Source: an uncultured Eggerthellaceae bacterium (lineage in GTDB: Bacteria; Actinomycetota; Coriobacteriia; Coriobacteriales; Eggerthellaceae). Taken from it: DNA of 43,247 bases. Positions 1 through 8,486 of this stretch are shown in pieces. A model generated the notes under the pieces. The model did not search any database and was not told where the DNA came from. It saw only the letters and a program-made list of their open reading frames with translations. The position numbers and the translations under genes are program-made. Every line of letters starts with the position of its first letter. The first letter of the stretch is position 1. The DNA lies in the NCBI GenBank assembly GCA_910588205.1, contig CAJUQK010000020.1:1-43247 (forward strand). The letters run 5' to 3'.

Positions 1-514
1 AGATGAGGGATGAGAATCCCTCAAGATCTGGGTTGACACATGATAGCTGGTCTACTGAGGCGCACATCTCGCATATGGCTTCGTAGCCATAGCGGTTTCT
101 GATGCGGTAGTTGGCCACCATGAAGCCGGAAGGCGTATCAGGAGCTGCCATCCTGTCAGAAAAGCCTTGACGCTCTATCAGTGCGCCAATGATTGTGTTG
201 AGGTCTCCATTCAGCACTAGATGAGACTGTTCGGAATCTGGCACGATCACCGTGCCTTGTAGCATTCCCTGCCAAGTCCTTCCTGTGGCAGTCACGAACT
301 TCCGAGAGGTGTCTATCTCCAATCCATCAACGATGCCACCGAATTCTGTGCCATCGAGCATCAAATACCAGTCTTTCGCTACGCCAATGCTTGCAGGGAT
401 ATCAAGAGAGAAATCGTTCCTATCTCCACCAACGATGAAATCACCTTTGAATTTCCCGATGGTATCGACCTCATGCCCGTAGGGATCTGCGTATATCAGG
501 AGAGGTTCTGGCAT
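1..514 (-). CDS. Phage tail hub protein, Gp37-like (5' part only)
   Basis: Partial gene that runs off the left edge. The start is ATG at 514, inside the end of the Dit-like gene (19-base overlap in another frame). The 171 visible residues begin MPEPLLIYADPYGHEVDTIG and continue without a stop to position 1. Conserved-looking pieces include LDGTEFGGIVDG, GRTWQGML and NRYGYEAICEMC. Position directly after Dit and this beta-rich N-terminus fit the 'Siphovirus ReqiPepy6 Gp37-like' or Tal hub proteins, which follow Dit in siphophages and often carry a C-terminal hydrolase or receptor-binding part. That C-terminus is not in the window. The family call rests on memory of similar proteins and on gene order. 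Confidence 0.75.
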   Translation of the reverse strand, partial: MPEPLLIYADPYGHEVDTIGKFKGDFIVGGDRNDFSLDIPASIGVAKDWYLMLDGTEFGGIVDGLEIDTSRKFVTATGRTWQGMLQGTVIVPDSEQSHLVLNGDLNTIIGALIERQGFSDRMAAPDTPSGFMVANYRIRNRYGYEAICEMCASVDQLSCVNPDLEGFSSLI

Positions 515-1344
515 GGGGATAGCCTCTCCTCGTACATGGTCACTTCGATGTTATACGCTCCTGACCAGGCGGCTACGTGCCTCCCAACAGGCACTTCGGC
601 GAACACATGAGCACCCTCTTCCCTGACTCCATTTGACAGCAGGCTCCGCTCTGAGCCGTCAACATCACGCAGGATGATGCGCTTCCTGCCCTCCACGGGA
701 TATCCTTGGATGATGATCAACTGCCCTTTCTTGATGGATGCCTTGACTTGATAACGGTTAGGACCGATGATCACGTAGGGGTCAGCACAGGGACCCGGAA
801 AAGCTATATCGCACTTGACCGGGAGCATATAGGGGTTCTCTATGATACGAGACGTCCCTGAGGAATACCCGTAGTCGAAGGGGTAATCGTGGGGGTAGTC
901 AAGACCTCCATCACGACGTTCGGAATCTGCCATGAGCGTTATCACGTGCTTGCGTACCCATACCGGGTCATCAGAGACGAAGACGATATCCGCTGTGAGA
1001 CTTCCTTCGGCGTAATGCCAGCCCGTCTGTTCCACATCCTTGGCGTAGCACTTGATGTAGGACTCTCCCGCATAGAGCGTCCCTGGCGTTGCCAATTTCG
1101 AATCATAGCTCAAGACATCTACCAAGCGGTCACGCTCTTCGAGGGAGCCTTTGCGCATGACGGCATGGAGGCCCAGTTCTCTGATGCCTCCCAAGAAGGA
1201 GATTATCCTCCCGCCCAGCTCTTCGTAGTCCTGCTTGATGTCGAAGATATCTGTTACCCCATAATGCCAGGGGTTCCCTGCATCGTCTCCGCCGAATGTG
1301 ATGGAGTCTCCCCTGGAATTGATGTATGTGATCTCATTGATCAT
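496..1344 (-). CDS. Phage distal tail protein (Dit-like)
   Basis: A 282-residue protein in the position of Dit, the hexameric ring that joins the tail tube to the hub. It starts with MINEITYINSRGDSITFGG, a typical opening of the phage tail family protein group (PF05709-like). The central block YAGESYIKCYAKDVEQTGWH and the later PYVIIGPNRYQ segment look like the two beta domains of Dit. Its ATG overlaps the tape measure stop by four bases (ATGA), so translation is probably coupled. No lectin-like insertion is obvious. The role follows from gene order and family resemblance. Confidence 0.85.
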   Translation of the reverse strand: MINEITYINSRGDSITFGGDDAGNPWHYGVTDIFDIKQDYEELGGRIISFLGGIRELGLHAVMRKGSLEERDRLVDVLSYDSKLATPGTLYAGESYIKCYAKDVEQTGWHYAEGSLTADIVFVSDDPVWVRKHVITLMADSERRDGGLDYPHDYPFDYGYSSGTSRIIENPYMLPVKCDIAFPGPCADPYVIIGPNRYQVKASIKKGQLIIIQGYPVEGRKRIILRDVDGSERSLLSNGVREEGAHVFAEVPVGRHVAAWSGAYNIEVTMYEERLSPCQNLS

Positions 1345-4300
1345 AGGTACTCCTTTGAGAGCTCAACGAGGCTGGCGAAATCGCGCATGGTCATCTCATC
1401 TCCCTTGCAGCTATCCATGAGCATCTTCGGGAGCCCCTTATGGAGGAGTTGCAGCTCTATCAGGATGGCCTTGAGGACCGATAAGACCTCATCTGAGGAC
1501 GTTGCTGTCTGTTGGGGCGTGGATGCCTGCATCACCGGCTGGGGAACAGGGGCGAACCTGCCCATGGCAGCGGCACGATAGTTGATATCAAGCGTTGGGA
1601 TACCCACCAGCTTGATTGCTTTGACAGCGGCCTCTGGTAGCCCTGAGGCGAGCTTGGTCACCTGGTTGTACTCATCAGGCATGCCGAGCGCATAACCCTG
1701 GCCGAAGTCCTGTCCCAGGCTCCGTGCAACCTTTGACGGAGATGCCGAATCTTGGGCATTCTGCACGGCTCTTACAGCCTGCTGAGCCAGGTTATAGGCT
1801 TTCTGGTAGACCCAACTTTCTTTGCTGCTGATGCCCTGGCCGTAACCCTGCCCGAAATCCTGTCCGAGCCTCCGAGCTACCTCCCCTGAGTTTTGCAATC
1901 CGCGCTCAGCTGTGACAGCGAGAGCATGGGCCTGGTTGTAAGCATCTGCGGCACCGATGGTGTTTCCATAACCATCTACGGCATTCTGCCCGGCCTTTGT
2001 GAAGGTGTCTTTTGTACCTTCTACACCTCTGAGGGCCGAGTTCGCCACATTTGCGGCCGCTCCGGCCGCTCCGTTGACACCGCTCTGGATGCCAGCAGCA
2101 AGGTTAGATGCTGATGCATAGCCCTCTCCTCCGATGAGGCCAGCGAGTCCGGATATGGCTCCGAGCGCCGCAGCACCCAGGGTGCTCATGGCGGTAGTCG
2201 GGCCACCTTGATTCTCGCTGATGCCATTGGCAAGACCTGCGTCTATGTCGGAGCCAAGCTGGGTCATGACGAGGGAGGGGGAATGGCTTTGGAAATGCTC
2301 TTTGGCTCGATTGATGACCTCATCAGACATAACGCCTACGGCGCTGGCAGGCATTTCGGCATCTCCTGTGATGCCATCAACAAGACCCTGATCTATGTCG
2401 TGTCCGAGCACAGCTGCGGCTGCTGCCACGTCTCCGCCGGTCATCTGGAGGACCATGGCATCAAGCATTGCTTGCTGCTCACCCTGCGGAAGCCCGCTGT
2501 TGGCCGTGATTGCGTTCGCAAGGGCCGACGGGATGGCTATCCCTTGCGTTGCGCATGTGTTCACAATGGATGCAAGACCGCCGTCGAAGCCGTTCTGTAA
2601 CGCAGCGATTTGCGCGTCGGAGATATCGCCGAAGGATTCCATGGAGATCTGGCAAGACCCCAGCGCCTCTTCAAGGGTCCCGAACACACCAGTGTTCTCT
2701 TGCATGACTGAAAAGACTTGATCCAGCGCATCCTTCTCAGAATTGGTGACCTGGGTGAGGCGGTCGACCTCTGCCTGCGCAGCGTTCACAGCGTCGGCAT
2801 AGGGCGTAAGAGCGTCACCTGTTAGATATTGCTCGGCATCGGCGCATTCTTTCTGCGCCGCTGAAAGCTTGTCAGTGGCTTCTTTAAGCGCCATCTGGTC
2901 CTGGACGAGCTGTTTGGCGTGCTCTTTGTATAGTTCTCGTGCAGCTTCGGCCATGGCCTCCTGCTTGTATGCTTCGGCCATTTCCAAAACCTTATCCTTG
3001 GCAACGGTGAGTTTGCCGTTTTGAAGGTCGGTAATGCCGATGGACTCACCGGTCGCCTCGTTGAATCCCTCTACAGCGGCCTTAAGGCGTGCTTGCTCAT
3101 CTGCGTTGAGCTTTCCCTTATCGGCAAGCTCAGCCATGGTGTCTGCGTAGGTCTGGACTACGGCAGCATCCGTTCCGGCATCTGCCCATGTGTCTGCGGT
3201 CTTTTCGGCCAGTTCTGCCTGAGATGCTATGACCTCATCAGCGGATATCTTAATGTTCTGATTCGCCTCTGCTGCGGCCTCTGCGTTCGCCTTGTAATCC
3301 TGGAATGCTTTCTCGCCAGCACTCATGGCATCATTGAGGCCGGATGTTGCCTTATCGAACTGAGCGGCCTTTTCAGCAGCTCCTCCGATGACGGTAGCCA
3401 GCTCCACTAAAACGGTCATGACCGCAAGAGGAGCAATAGCCTTCATGGCTGTGCCCATGGTTCGTGCGGCGACAGAGCCGAGCTTCATGGCGGTTTCGGA
3501 TGCTTTGGTGGCGGCCATGTGCATCTTGATTGATGCGGCGCTTTGATTCGTCAGGATGGTTGCTTGCTTCGTTTGCGCATTGAACTTCGTTAGCATTAGG
3601 CCGTTGGCCGTCTGCTTAACTGTCAGCTTTGTATGAGCAACCTCGGTTTCATTCAGGGCCTTGGCGAAGTTGTGCTGCGAGGCGCGAAGTAGATCCATCA
3701 CCTTGCCGCCCTTAGCCATGACAGCGAACCCGGACCCTATGCCTATGAGAACGGGGCCTACCTTGTCCAGGTTCTGGAGCATCCACTCAAGGCCCGGTAC
3801 TACGGTGGAGGTGATGAACTGAACCGTCTCTCTCAGGGGCTCCTGCAGCTCCTGGTAGACCTTGATAGCCAGCTCCTCGAAGGCGGAACCCATCGCTGCG
3901 ACATCGCCACCGAGATTATTGGTCATGGTGTCTGCGGTGGCCTGCGCGGTGCCTGCGCAGTTGTAGAGCTCTTCGCGGAAGGTTGCCGCTTCTCCGGCCC
4001 CAGCGTTGAGAAGCAGATTCAGGCCCTTGATGCTGTCAGCCGTGAAGGTTGACTGGAGGGCTGCTGCCTTCTCGGCATCTCCCATGCCATCGGTGGCCGC
4101 TTGAACGTCAGCTAGGATGTCGATGAAGTCACGATAATTACCCTCAGCATCCATGACCTGAACGGCAGTATCCCCGATGGCGATGGCACCGTCTTTCATG
4201 CGAGCGGTCATATCGCGCATGACCGCATTGAGCGCAGTACCTGCTTCTTGCCCCTTGAGACCTTGGTTAGCCATCATGGCAATGGCAGATGAGGTGGTCT

Positions 4301-4982
4301 CCACGTCCATGCCGAAGGCATGGCAGTTCGCAGCACAATTCTTATAGGCTGCACCTAGCCCCTCAACGGTGGTGTTGGCGTTTGCCTGGGAGTAAGCCAG
4401 CACGTCCACCATGCGCTGGGTCTCGTCTGCCTGCATCCCGAAAGCGGAGAGGTAGTCAGTCACAAGGTCAGAGGCAGCGGCGAGGTCCATCTCGCCTGCC
4501 TGGGCAAGCGTGAGCACCGAATCAACGCCCTGGAGCATCTGCTGGGTATCCCAACCGGCTAAAGCCATGTATCCCAGAGCATCAGCAGCTTGAGAGGCCG
4601 AGAAGGTAGTGGATGCCCCTAGTTCTCGGGCTTTCGTCTCAAGCTGGCCTAGTTCCTCTCCCTGTGCGCCGGAGAGAGCTGACACCTTTGACATGGAGGT
4701 CTCGAAACCGGAGCCTATCTCGACCACTTGTTGGGCAAGCTCGGTGGTCTTAGAGAGCACCATCTGCAAGCCTTGGGCTGCAAGGTTGCCCAGAGCCACG
4801 CTCATGGCACCTATCATGCCGTTAGACCGCTCGGCGGTAACTGCGCCCTTATCCAGGCCAGCCCAGTTCAGTCCCGCGTCGGCCTTCTTGATGTCTTCGA
4901 GGGATCCTTTGACCTTCTTCGCGCTATTGACTGCGTTAGAGTCCTTGGCGTCTATCTGGATGACTACCTTACCGTCAGCCAT
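1341..4982 (-). CDS. Tail tape measure protein, TP901 family
   Basis: A 1213-residue tape measure protein, which sets tail length and is ejected with the DNA. An N-terminal coiled segment is followed by the TP901 core (about residues 85 to 270: SALSGAQGEELGQLETKARE, MALAGWDTQQML, MANQGLKGQEAGTALNA). A hydrophobic stretch near residue 520 may be the membrane-inserting part, followed by a long Ala-rich helical region. The C-terminal third holds two copies of a (R/S)LGQDFGQGY motif. The reading frame opens GTGATG; the ATG at 4982 is chosen because it overlaps the Gp15 stop as TGATG. It is the largest gene in the window, as expected for a tape measure. Confidence 0.95.
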   Translation of the reverse strand: MADGKVVIQIDAKDSNAVNSAKKVKGSLEDIKKADAGLNWAGLDKGAVTAERSNGMIGAMSVALGNLAAQGLQMVLSKTTELAQQVVEIGSGFETSMSKVSALSGAQGEELGQLETKARELGASTTFSASQAADALGYMALAGWDTQQMLQGVDSVLTLAQAGEMDLAAASDLVTDYLSAFGMQADETQRMVDVLAYSQANANTTVEGLGAAYKNCAANCHAFGMDVETTSSAIAMMANQGLKGQEAGTALNAVMRDMTARMKDGAIAIGDTAVQVMDAEGNYRDFIDILADVQAATDGMGDAEKAAALQSTFTADSIKGLNLLLNAGAGEAATFREELYNCAGTAQATADTMTNNLGGDVAAMGSAFEELAIKVYQELQEPLRETVQFITSTVVPGLEWMLQNLDKVGPVLIGIGSGFAVMAKGGKVMDLLRASQHNFAKALNETEVAHTKLTVKQTANGLMLTKFNAQTKQATILTNQSAASIKMHMAATKASETAMKLGSVAARTMGTAMKAIAPLAVMTVLVELATVIGGAAEKAAQFDKATSGLNDAMSAGEKAFQDYKANAEAAAEANQNIKISADEVIASQAELAEKTADTWADAGTDAAVVQTYADTMAELADKGKLNADEQARLKAAVEGFNEATGESIGITDLQNGKLTVAKDKVLEMAEAYKQEAMAEAARELYKEHAKQLVQDQMALKEATDKLSAAQKECADAEQYLTGDALTPYADAVNAAQAEVDRLTQVTNSEKDALDQVFSVMQENTGVFGTLEEALGSCQISMESFGDISDAQIAALQNGFDGGLASIVNTCATQGIAIPSALANAITANSGLPQGEQQAMLDAMVLQMTGGDVAAAAAVLGHDIDQGLVDGITGDAEMPASAVGVMSDEVINRAKEHFQSHSPSLVMTQLGSDIDAGLANGISENQGGPTTAMSTLGAAALGAISGLAGLIGGEGYASASNLAAGIQSGVNGAAGAAANVANSALRGVEGTKDTFTKAGQNAVDGYGNTIGAADAYNQAHALAVTAERGLQNSGEVARRLGQDFGQGYGQGISSKESWVYQKAYNLAQQAVRAVQNAQDSASPSKVARSLGQDFGQGYALGMPDEYNQVTKLASGLPEAAVKAIKLVGIPTLDINYRAAAMGRFAPVPQPVMQASTPQQTATSSDEVLSVLKAILIELQLLHKGLPKMLMDSCKGDEMTMRDFASLVELSKEYL

Positions 4983-5632
4983 CACGCCACCTCGAACAGA
5001 TCATCTATGCCGTCGTTCTGCACGGAGATGGAGTCAGAGCCTTTGAGCTCATAGAAGTCCCTGGCCTCATGCCAGGCATCTACGGCATCAGAGCCCACTA
5101 CCTTTGCCGATGGGGGCTTTCCAAGTCGGTAATGGACGGCCTGTTGGAAGGGGGTGTTCACCCCATACTCAGCAAGCTGGGTTATAAGCGAGGTCGCTTC
5201 GCTGAATGTGATGTTGTCTGAGGTCTCATCCCAGGAGATGCCATAGGCGGCTCTGAGGGAATTACGGATGCGGTCTGCATCTTCTTCCCAGTCGAACCAT
5301 TTATCGCCGTCTTCTCCGGCCATGTGCTCACCGTCTGGGGTGACATCAAGGCCGCATACATCCCACATGGCGTCATAGATGAGCTGGTGAATCTCATCTC
5401 CTGCAATCTCATAGGCCGCAGGAGGGTCAAAGAGCAGCCTGTCCACTAGGACCAGGCTCACATCATCTTGGTCACCATATCCTGTGAGGAGTTCGATGAT
5501 GGACAGGATGTTCCGGGCGGAATCGCATACCTCTATCTCGCTCCCATGCCACTCATAGGAGCTGACTAGGCGTTTCCGCCCGTATGCATCTGTCTTTCGT
5601 GCGCTAGTTGTTGTTAGTGGCTTGCAACGCAT
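4982..5632 (-). CDS. Bacteriophage Gp15-family tail protein
   Basis: A 216-residue protein between the tail chaperone and the tape measure, the usual place of Gp15 (PF06854), the probable second tail assembly chaperone. The pattern SIIELLTGYGDQDDVSLVLVDRLLFD and the acidic WFDWEEDADRIRNSLRAAYGI region resemble that family. It overlaps the upstream gene by 29 bases. A clear AGGAG six bases before ATG 5632 supports independent initiation rather than a frameshift product. Gene order strengthens the call; sequence similarity was judged by eye only. Confidence 0.75.
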   Translation of the reverse strand: MRCKPLTTTSARKTDAYGRKRLVSSYEWHGSEIEVCDSARNILSIIELLTGYGDQDDVSLVLVDRLLFDPPAAYEIAGDEIHQLIYDAMWDVCGLDVTPDGEHMAGEDGDKWFDWEEDADRIRNSLRAAYGISWDETSDNITFSEATSLITQLAEYGVNTPFQQAVHYRLGKPPSAKVVGSDAVDAWHEARDFYELKGSDSISVQNDGIDDLFEVA

Positions 5633-6050
5633 CTGCGGCTCCTGCCGTCATCTGCGCTGCGGACAATCCGAAATGATCACGAATGGTGTGGATGATTGCA
5701 TCCATGACCATGACAAGCTGTTCTATGCAATCTGATGGGTTCACAGGGACTCCGCCGCCAAGGGCTGTGATGAGTTCTTCGGTTCCATTCCCGACCAGTG
5801 CTGCATTGAGGATAGGCATGATCTTATCGGCGAGTGCGGAACTGGTTCTTTCGGCCTCCCTCACGTCACCCTCTGCGATAGCTTTGTTCCTTGCCTTCTC
5901 AATGGGCTTCATCTCAGTCCCATTTTTGTGGCAAAGCTCGGATAGCGGCTTGAGATTCTTGGGCGTGGTATCGACCTTCACGCGCACCTCTTCGCCGTTG
6001 ATCTCGAATACCAGAGGCTCATATACGGCGTTCAGACTGATCTTCTTCAT
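5604..6050 (-). CDS. Tail assembly chaperone (gpG-like)
   Basis: A 148-residue, largely helical protein beginning MKKISLNAVYEPLVFEINGE, the form of tail tube-associated chaperones that keep the tape measure soluble. AGAGGAG lies just before ATG 6050. It is the first gene after the terminator hairpin at 6091-6124, so part of its transcript must read through or start afresh. The end (QATNNN, then TAG) overlaps the Gp15 gene. Role inferred from order: major tail protein, chaperone, Gp15, tape measure. Confidence 0.75.
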   Translation of the reverse strand: MKKISLNAVYEPLVFEINGEEVRVKVDTTPKNLKPLSELCHKNGTEMKPIEKARNKAIAEGDVREAERTSSALADKIMPILNAALVGNGTEELITALGGGVPVNPSDCIEQLVMVMDAIIHTIRDHFGLSAAQMTAGAADALQATNNN

Positions 6051-6090
6051 CTGCGCTCCTCTGTCAGATTCCTGCGCTTACAAAACAAGA

Positions 6091-6124
6091 GACCGAGGCG
6101 GCGCAGTTCGCCCCGGCCTCGGTC
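6091..6124 (-). terminator. Hairpin terminator after major tail protein
   Basis: Nine-base arms GACCGAGGC (6091-6099) and GCCTCGGTC (6116-6124) with a GC-rich loop. In the minus direction the hairpin is followed by TCTTGTTTTG. A partial terminator between the highly expressed tail tube gene and the chaperone would lower chaperone and tape measure expression, a common arrangement in siphophages. Confidence 0.8.
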
Positions 6125-6150
6125 CTGATAATCGGATATGTGTCGCTCGG

Positions 6151-6903
6151 CTACTTGTCCTCTGATGTTCCTGCGCTCTTAGTGGAGGATGCCTGTCGTG
6201 TGGGTGCGGTTACGGTCACGTCTACTTGCTTCGCAACGGATGGCTTGGAGACGCATTTGATGGTGATGCGCGTCTTGCCAGCAGATACACCCTTCACGAG
6301 GCCATCAGGAGTGACGGTTGCAACCTTATGATTGCCTGTTGCAAAGACGCAGCGCGGATTGGCATCAGCGGGGGTTACCGTTGTAATGATCGTGGATGTT
6401 TCGCCAACAGCGACGTTAACTGCCTCGGCTGCAACCTCTTCAGGGTAGGCAATGCCTACCGGTTCGGTTACCACGCGCGAAGGCCCGTTGAATGACAGTT
6501 TGCAAGCAAACTTCGCCTTCTCGTTCGGGGCGCCATCTTGGTCTGCCTTGATTTCGTGAATGGTCACATCACGTTCGATCACCTTGCCGTCGGGAAAGGT
6601 GCGGCGAAGTGTTGTGATGAGCGCGTCGCCCGTCTGCTCGTCAAGGCTTGCAACGAAGTTCTGGCACGGATCATCCAGGCGGCGCTTGCCTTCGACTGAG
6701 ATCGACTGACTCATGCCGGATACCTGTGTATCGGCTTCGCCAAAGTTGCTGTAGAAGTATTCCTCTTCGGTGGTTTCGGATTTATCCTTCGTGAAGGTGT
6801 TGATGCCGGGGCCGAACCAACCCCATTCAGGTTCATCACCGCCGGGGTTCATGTCGATCTCGTTCAGGTACTGGTAATTCATAGCGAATCCGATATCCAT
6901 CAT
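6151..6903 (-). CDS. Major tail protein with C-terminal Ig-like (Big_2) domain
   Basis: A 250-residue tail tube protein. Residues 1 to about 155 form the tube domain (MNYQYLNEIDMNPGGDEPEW, YFYSNFGEADTQVSGMSQ). Residues about 165 to 235 form a bacterial Ig-like group 2 domain, recognisable from TTVTPADANPRCVFATGN, VATVTPDGLVKGVSAG and TRITIKC. A Ser/Thr-rich tail with STKSAGTSEDK ends the protein. Such Ig domains decorate tail tubes and are thought to help weak surface adhesion. The start ATG 6903 overlaps the upstream stop as ATGA, with AAAGGA ahead of it. A terminator follows 30 bases after the stop. Confidence 0.9.
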   Translation of the reverse strand: MMDIGFAMNYQYLNEIDMNPGGDEPEWGWFGPGINTFTKDKSETTEEEYFYSNFGEADTQVSGMSQSISVEGKRRLDDPCQNFVASLDEQTGDALITTLRRTFPDGKVIERDVTIHEIKADQDGAPNEKAKFACKLSFNGPSRVVTEPVGIAYPEEVAAEAVNVAVGETSTIITTVTPADANPRCVFATGNHKVATVTPDGLVKGVSAGKTRITIKCVSKPSVAKQVDVTVTAPTRQASSTKSAGTSEDK

Positions 6904-7304
6904 GCGTTCCTTTCAATCGTAAGGTTTATATCGAACACCCACACCCATCTGCCCGACTCGTCCCAGGGCATGGGGCGCGGTTTGCTCTTCTCGAGGTCTG
7001 TTACCTCATAGGAGCCGTTCTCAGAGTCCAGGGAGCCGTATTCGATGGACTCCGCTATCTTGCGAGCATCGAGCATGGCCTCCAGCTCGCTGATACGCTT
7101 GCAGATGACCGAGATGCGCATGGGTGCATCCTCTGTGAGGTCGTAGTAGGTTTCACTCTGGCGAGGAGTCCCGAAAGACAGCACCACGCACTCAGGTGTC
7201 TTCTGAGAATTGGCAGCGGTGAGGCATACGGGTACCTCAACACCTGCCTCTGTGATGCGTTCCTTCAAGACGCTCAGCAGGTCAAGCTCCGGAATGTCAT
7301 CCAT
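6900..7304 (-). CDS. Minor capsid / tail completion protein (Minor_capsid_3-like)
   Basis: A 134-residue protein immediately upstream of the major tail gene, where the tail terminator sits. The conserved C-terminal WVWVFDINLTIERN strand and LRITVICK-like central strand (RISVICKR) fit the minor capsid protein 3 / tail terminator fold. Overlaps its upstream neighbour by a TGATG junction and its downstream neighbour by ATGA, so the head completion genes form one translationally coupled chain. Exact family membership was not tested. Confidence 0.7.
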   Translation of the reverse strand: MDDIPELDLLSVLKERITEAGVEVPVCLTAANSQKTPECVVLSFGTPRQSETYYDLTEDAPMRISVICKRISELEAMLDARKIAESIEYGSLDSENGSYEVTDLEKSKPRPMPWDESGRWVWVFDINLTIERNA

Positions 7305-7633
7305 CAGAACACCTCCTCATAGACCTTTGCCACGTAGTCCTCAAGTAGTGGCATATCGTTACGTTTCATTGCCTCATCCCAGTGGTCCTGGGTTCCAGCC
7401 TCCGAGTGGTTCATGGGCACGTGATACTGCTTGGCCGCGTAAGGCGTGTTCCAAGTGAGCATTCCCGATGCGAAATCAGATGCCATGACCGATGGTCTCA
7501 AGGTGTTATCCCTCACTGGCACATAGGGCTTCATCAGCTCTTCTGCCCGCATGGATATCTCTTCAAGCCGTGCTCTGTGCGCTGATGGGCTTATCAGGCT
7601 ATCCAGCAGGGGAGTATCCACTGTCACTGTCAT
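7304..7633 (-). CDS. Minor capsid protein 2 (head-tail joining)
   Basis: A 109-residue protein with the pattern of PF11114-type minor capsid proteins: an N-terminal helix (RLEEISMRAEELMKPYVPV), then DNTLRPSV and TWNTPYAAKQYHVP, where a pore-loop-like strand and a PYA motif are typical. These proteins act at the neck, completing the head-to-tail interface. Overlaps both neighbours by four bases or one base. Family assignment is from motif memory and gene order. Confidence 0.75.
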   Translation of the reverse strand: MTVTVDTPLLDSLISPSAHRARLEEISMRAEELMKPYVPVRDNTLRPSVMASDFASGMLTWNTPYAAKQYHVPMNHSEAGTQDHWDEAMKRNDMPLLEDYVAKVYEEVF

Positions 7634-7962
7634 GCCAGCTCTACCTCCCAGTGATGCACACGCCCGAATGCCGAGAACTCATGACACGCTGCAACGCTTG
7701 AGGGGGATACCTCTCCCTCAAGGGTCACCAGAGAGCCAGACGGGATGCGGAGCGCCCCCTTGGTGTTCGTGGCATCCACATACATCACCGCATTGGTGAC
7801 ATCCTGGAGCTGATAGGAGGTTGGGCGTACCCTGCTCACAGGCTCCACGTAGACCCCCGAAAGCGTTATAGGGTCTGCGTACTCGCCACCCATGAGCGCA
7901 TCGGTTTTAGGTACCTGCACTGAACAGGAGTCAGGCAGCATCCTTTTGGGGATGGGCCTCAT
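7630..7962 (-). CDS. Minor capsid protein 1 (head closure, Minor_capsid_1-like)
   Basis: A 110-residue beta-rich protein starting MRPIPKRMLPDSCSVQVPKT, matching the RPIPKxLLxdsvxy opening of PF10665-type minor capsid proteins, the head closure or stopper group. VMYVDATNTKG and PSGSLVTLEG are further family-like strands. Lies second after the connector in the standard order connector, closure, neck, tail terminator. ATG 7962 overlaps the connector stop by one base. Confidence 0.8.
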   Translation of the reverse strand: MRPIPKRMLPDSCSVQVPKTDALMGGEYADPITLSGVYVEPVSRVRPTSYQLQDVTNAVMYVDATNTKGALRIPSGSLVTLEGEVSPSSVAACHEFSAFGRVHHWEVELA

Positions 7963-8318
7963 CAGCCTATCCCCTGGTACAGCAGCCCGGAACCTGTGAG
8001 TTCCTGCTTGATCGCGCGGCGCATGTCCGCATCGTATGAAGATAGCCCATCCTTCGCGAGTCCTGAAAGCGAGAACCCACCTAGGCTCATAGACTCAGCG
8101 CCCTCACCGATGCCGCCTGAGGCTCCATAGTGGTGATCCACTTCCACCGCTGCGCACACCGCTCGCTCGTAGGCTTCTAGGCTTGCTTCGTTTGGCACAT
8201 TAAAGCCTATGACCTCGCGAACGGAAGCCACGGCAGCTCGAAGGGATGCTTCGAAGGCATCCCTTTCGAGCTTGCCGCCAAGCTCCTGATACCGCTCGTA
8301 TGTCACCATGGGGAGCAA
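7962..8318 (-). CDS. Head-tail connector (adaptor) protein
   Basis: A 118-residue helical protein downstream of the capsid gene, in the position of the gp6/gp15-like adaptor that docks onto the portal. VTYERYQELGGKLERDAFEASL and the alpha helix ASLEAYERAVCAAVEVDHHYG fit that fold. The start used is TTG 8318, directly after the preceding TAG, because GAAGAGG lies eight bases upstream. An internal ATG at 8309 is possible but its Shine-Dalgarno spacing is poor. Confidence is moderate for the function, high for the gene. Confidence 0.7.
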   Translation of the reverse strand: MLPMVTYERYQELGGKLERDAFEASLRAAVASVREVIGFNVPNEASLEAYERAVCAAVEVDHHYGASGGIGEGAESMSLGGFSLSGLAKDGLSSYDADMRRAIKQELTGSGLLYQGIG

Positions 8319-8477
8319 CTAGGCTACCTCTTCGGCCTTGGGCTGCTCTGCTGGCTTCTCGCCCTTCTTACGAACGGATGTCTCACCGGCTTTGGTTTCA
8401 TCCTTGGCTACCTCTTCGGCCTTGGGCTGCTTCCGAGCCTTTGAAGCCTTCTTGATCTGCAATCCTACGGTCTTCAT
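8319..8477 (-). CDS. Tiny Lys/Glu/Ala-rich head-region protein
   Basis: A 52-residue protein, MKTVGLQIKKASKARKQ and onward, ending QPKAEEVA twice (internally and at the C-terminus). A near-perfect AGGAGGTGA sits just upstream of ATG 8477, so translation is very likely despite the size. It lies between the major capsid gene and the connector. No known domain is recognised; the highly charged, repeat-built sequence suggests an unstructured nucleic acid- or capsid-binding peptide, which is a guess. The repeat at DNA level is listed separately. Confidence 0.75.
   Translation of the reverse strand: MKTVGLQIKKASKARKQPKAEEVAKDETKAGETSVRKKGEKPAEQPKAEEVA
8322..8431. repeat. 26-bp direct repeat inside the tiny head gene
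   Basis: The bases at 8322-8347 recur at 8406-8431 and encode the duplicated QPKAEEVA peptide in the same frame. The period of 84 bases (28 codons) keeps the frame, so the gene appears to have grown by an in-frame duplication or could shrink by recombination. Confidence 0.85.
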
Positions 8478-8486
8478 GGTCACCTC

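Noticed and set aside
889..1581. 230-residue plus-strand ORF
   Set aside because: Antisense to the Dit and tape measure genes; no ribosome site or domain pattern.
5604..5632. Programmed frameshift joining the tail chaperone to the Gp15 gene
   Set aside because: The overlap needs a +1 or -2 shift, there is no clear slippery heptamer, and the downstream ATG has its own AGGAG at ideal spacing.
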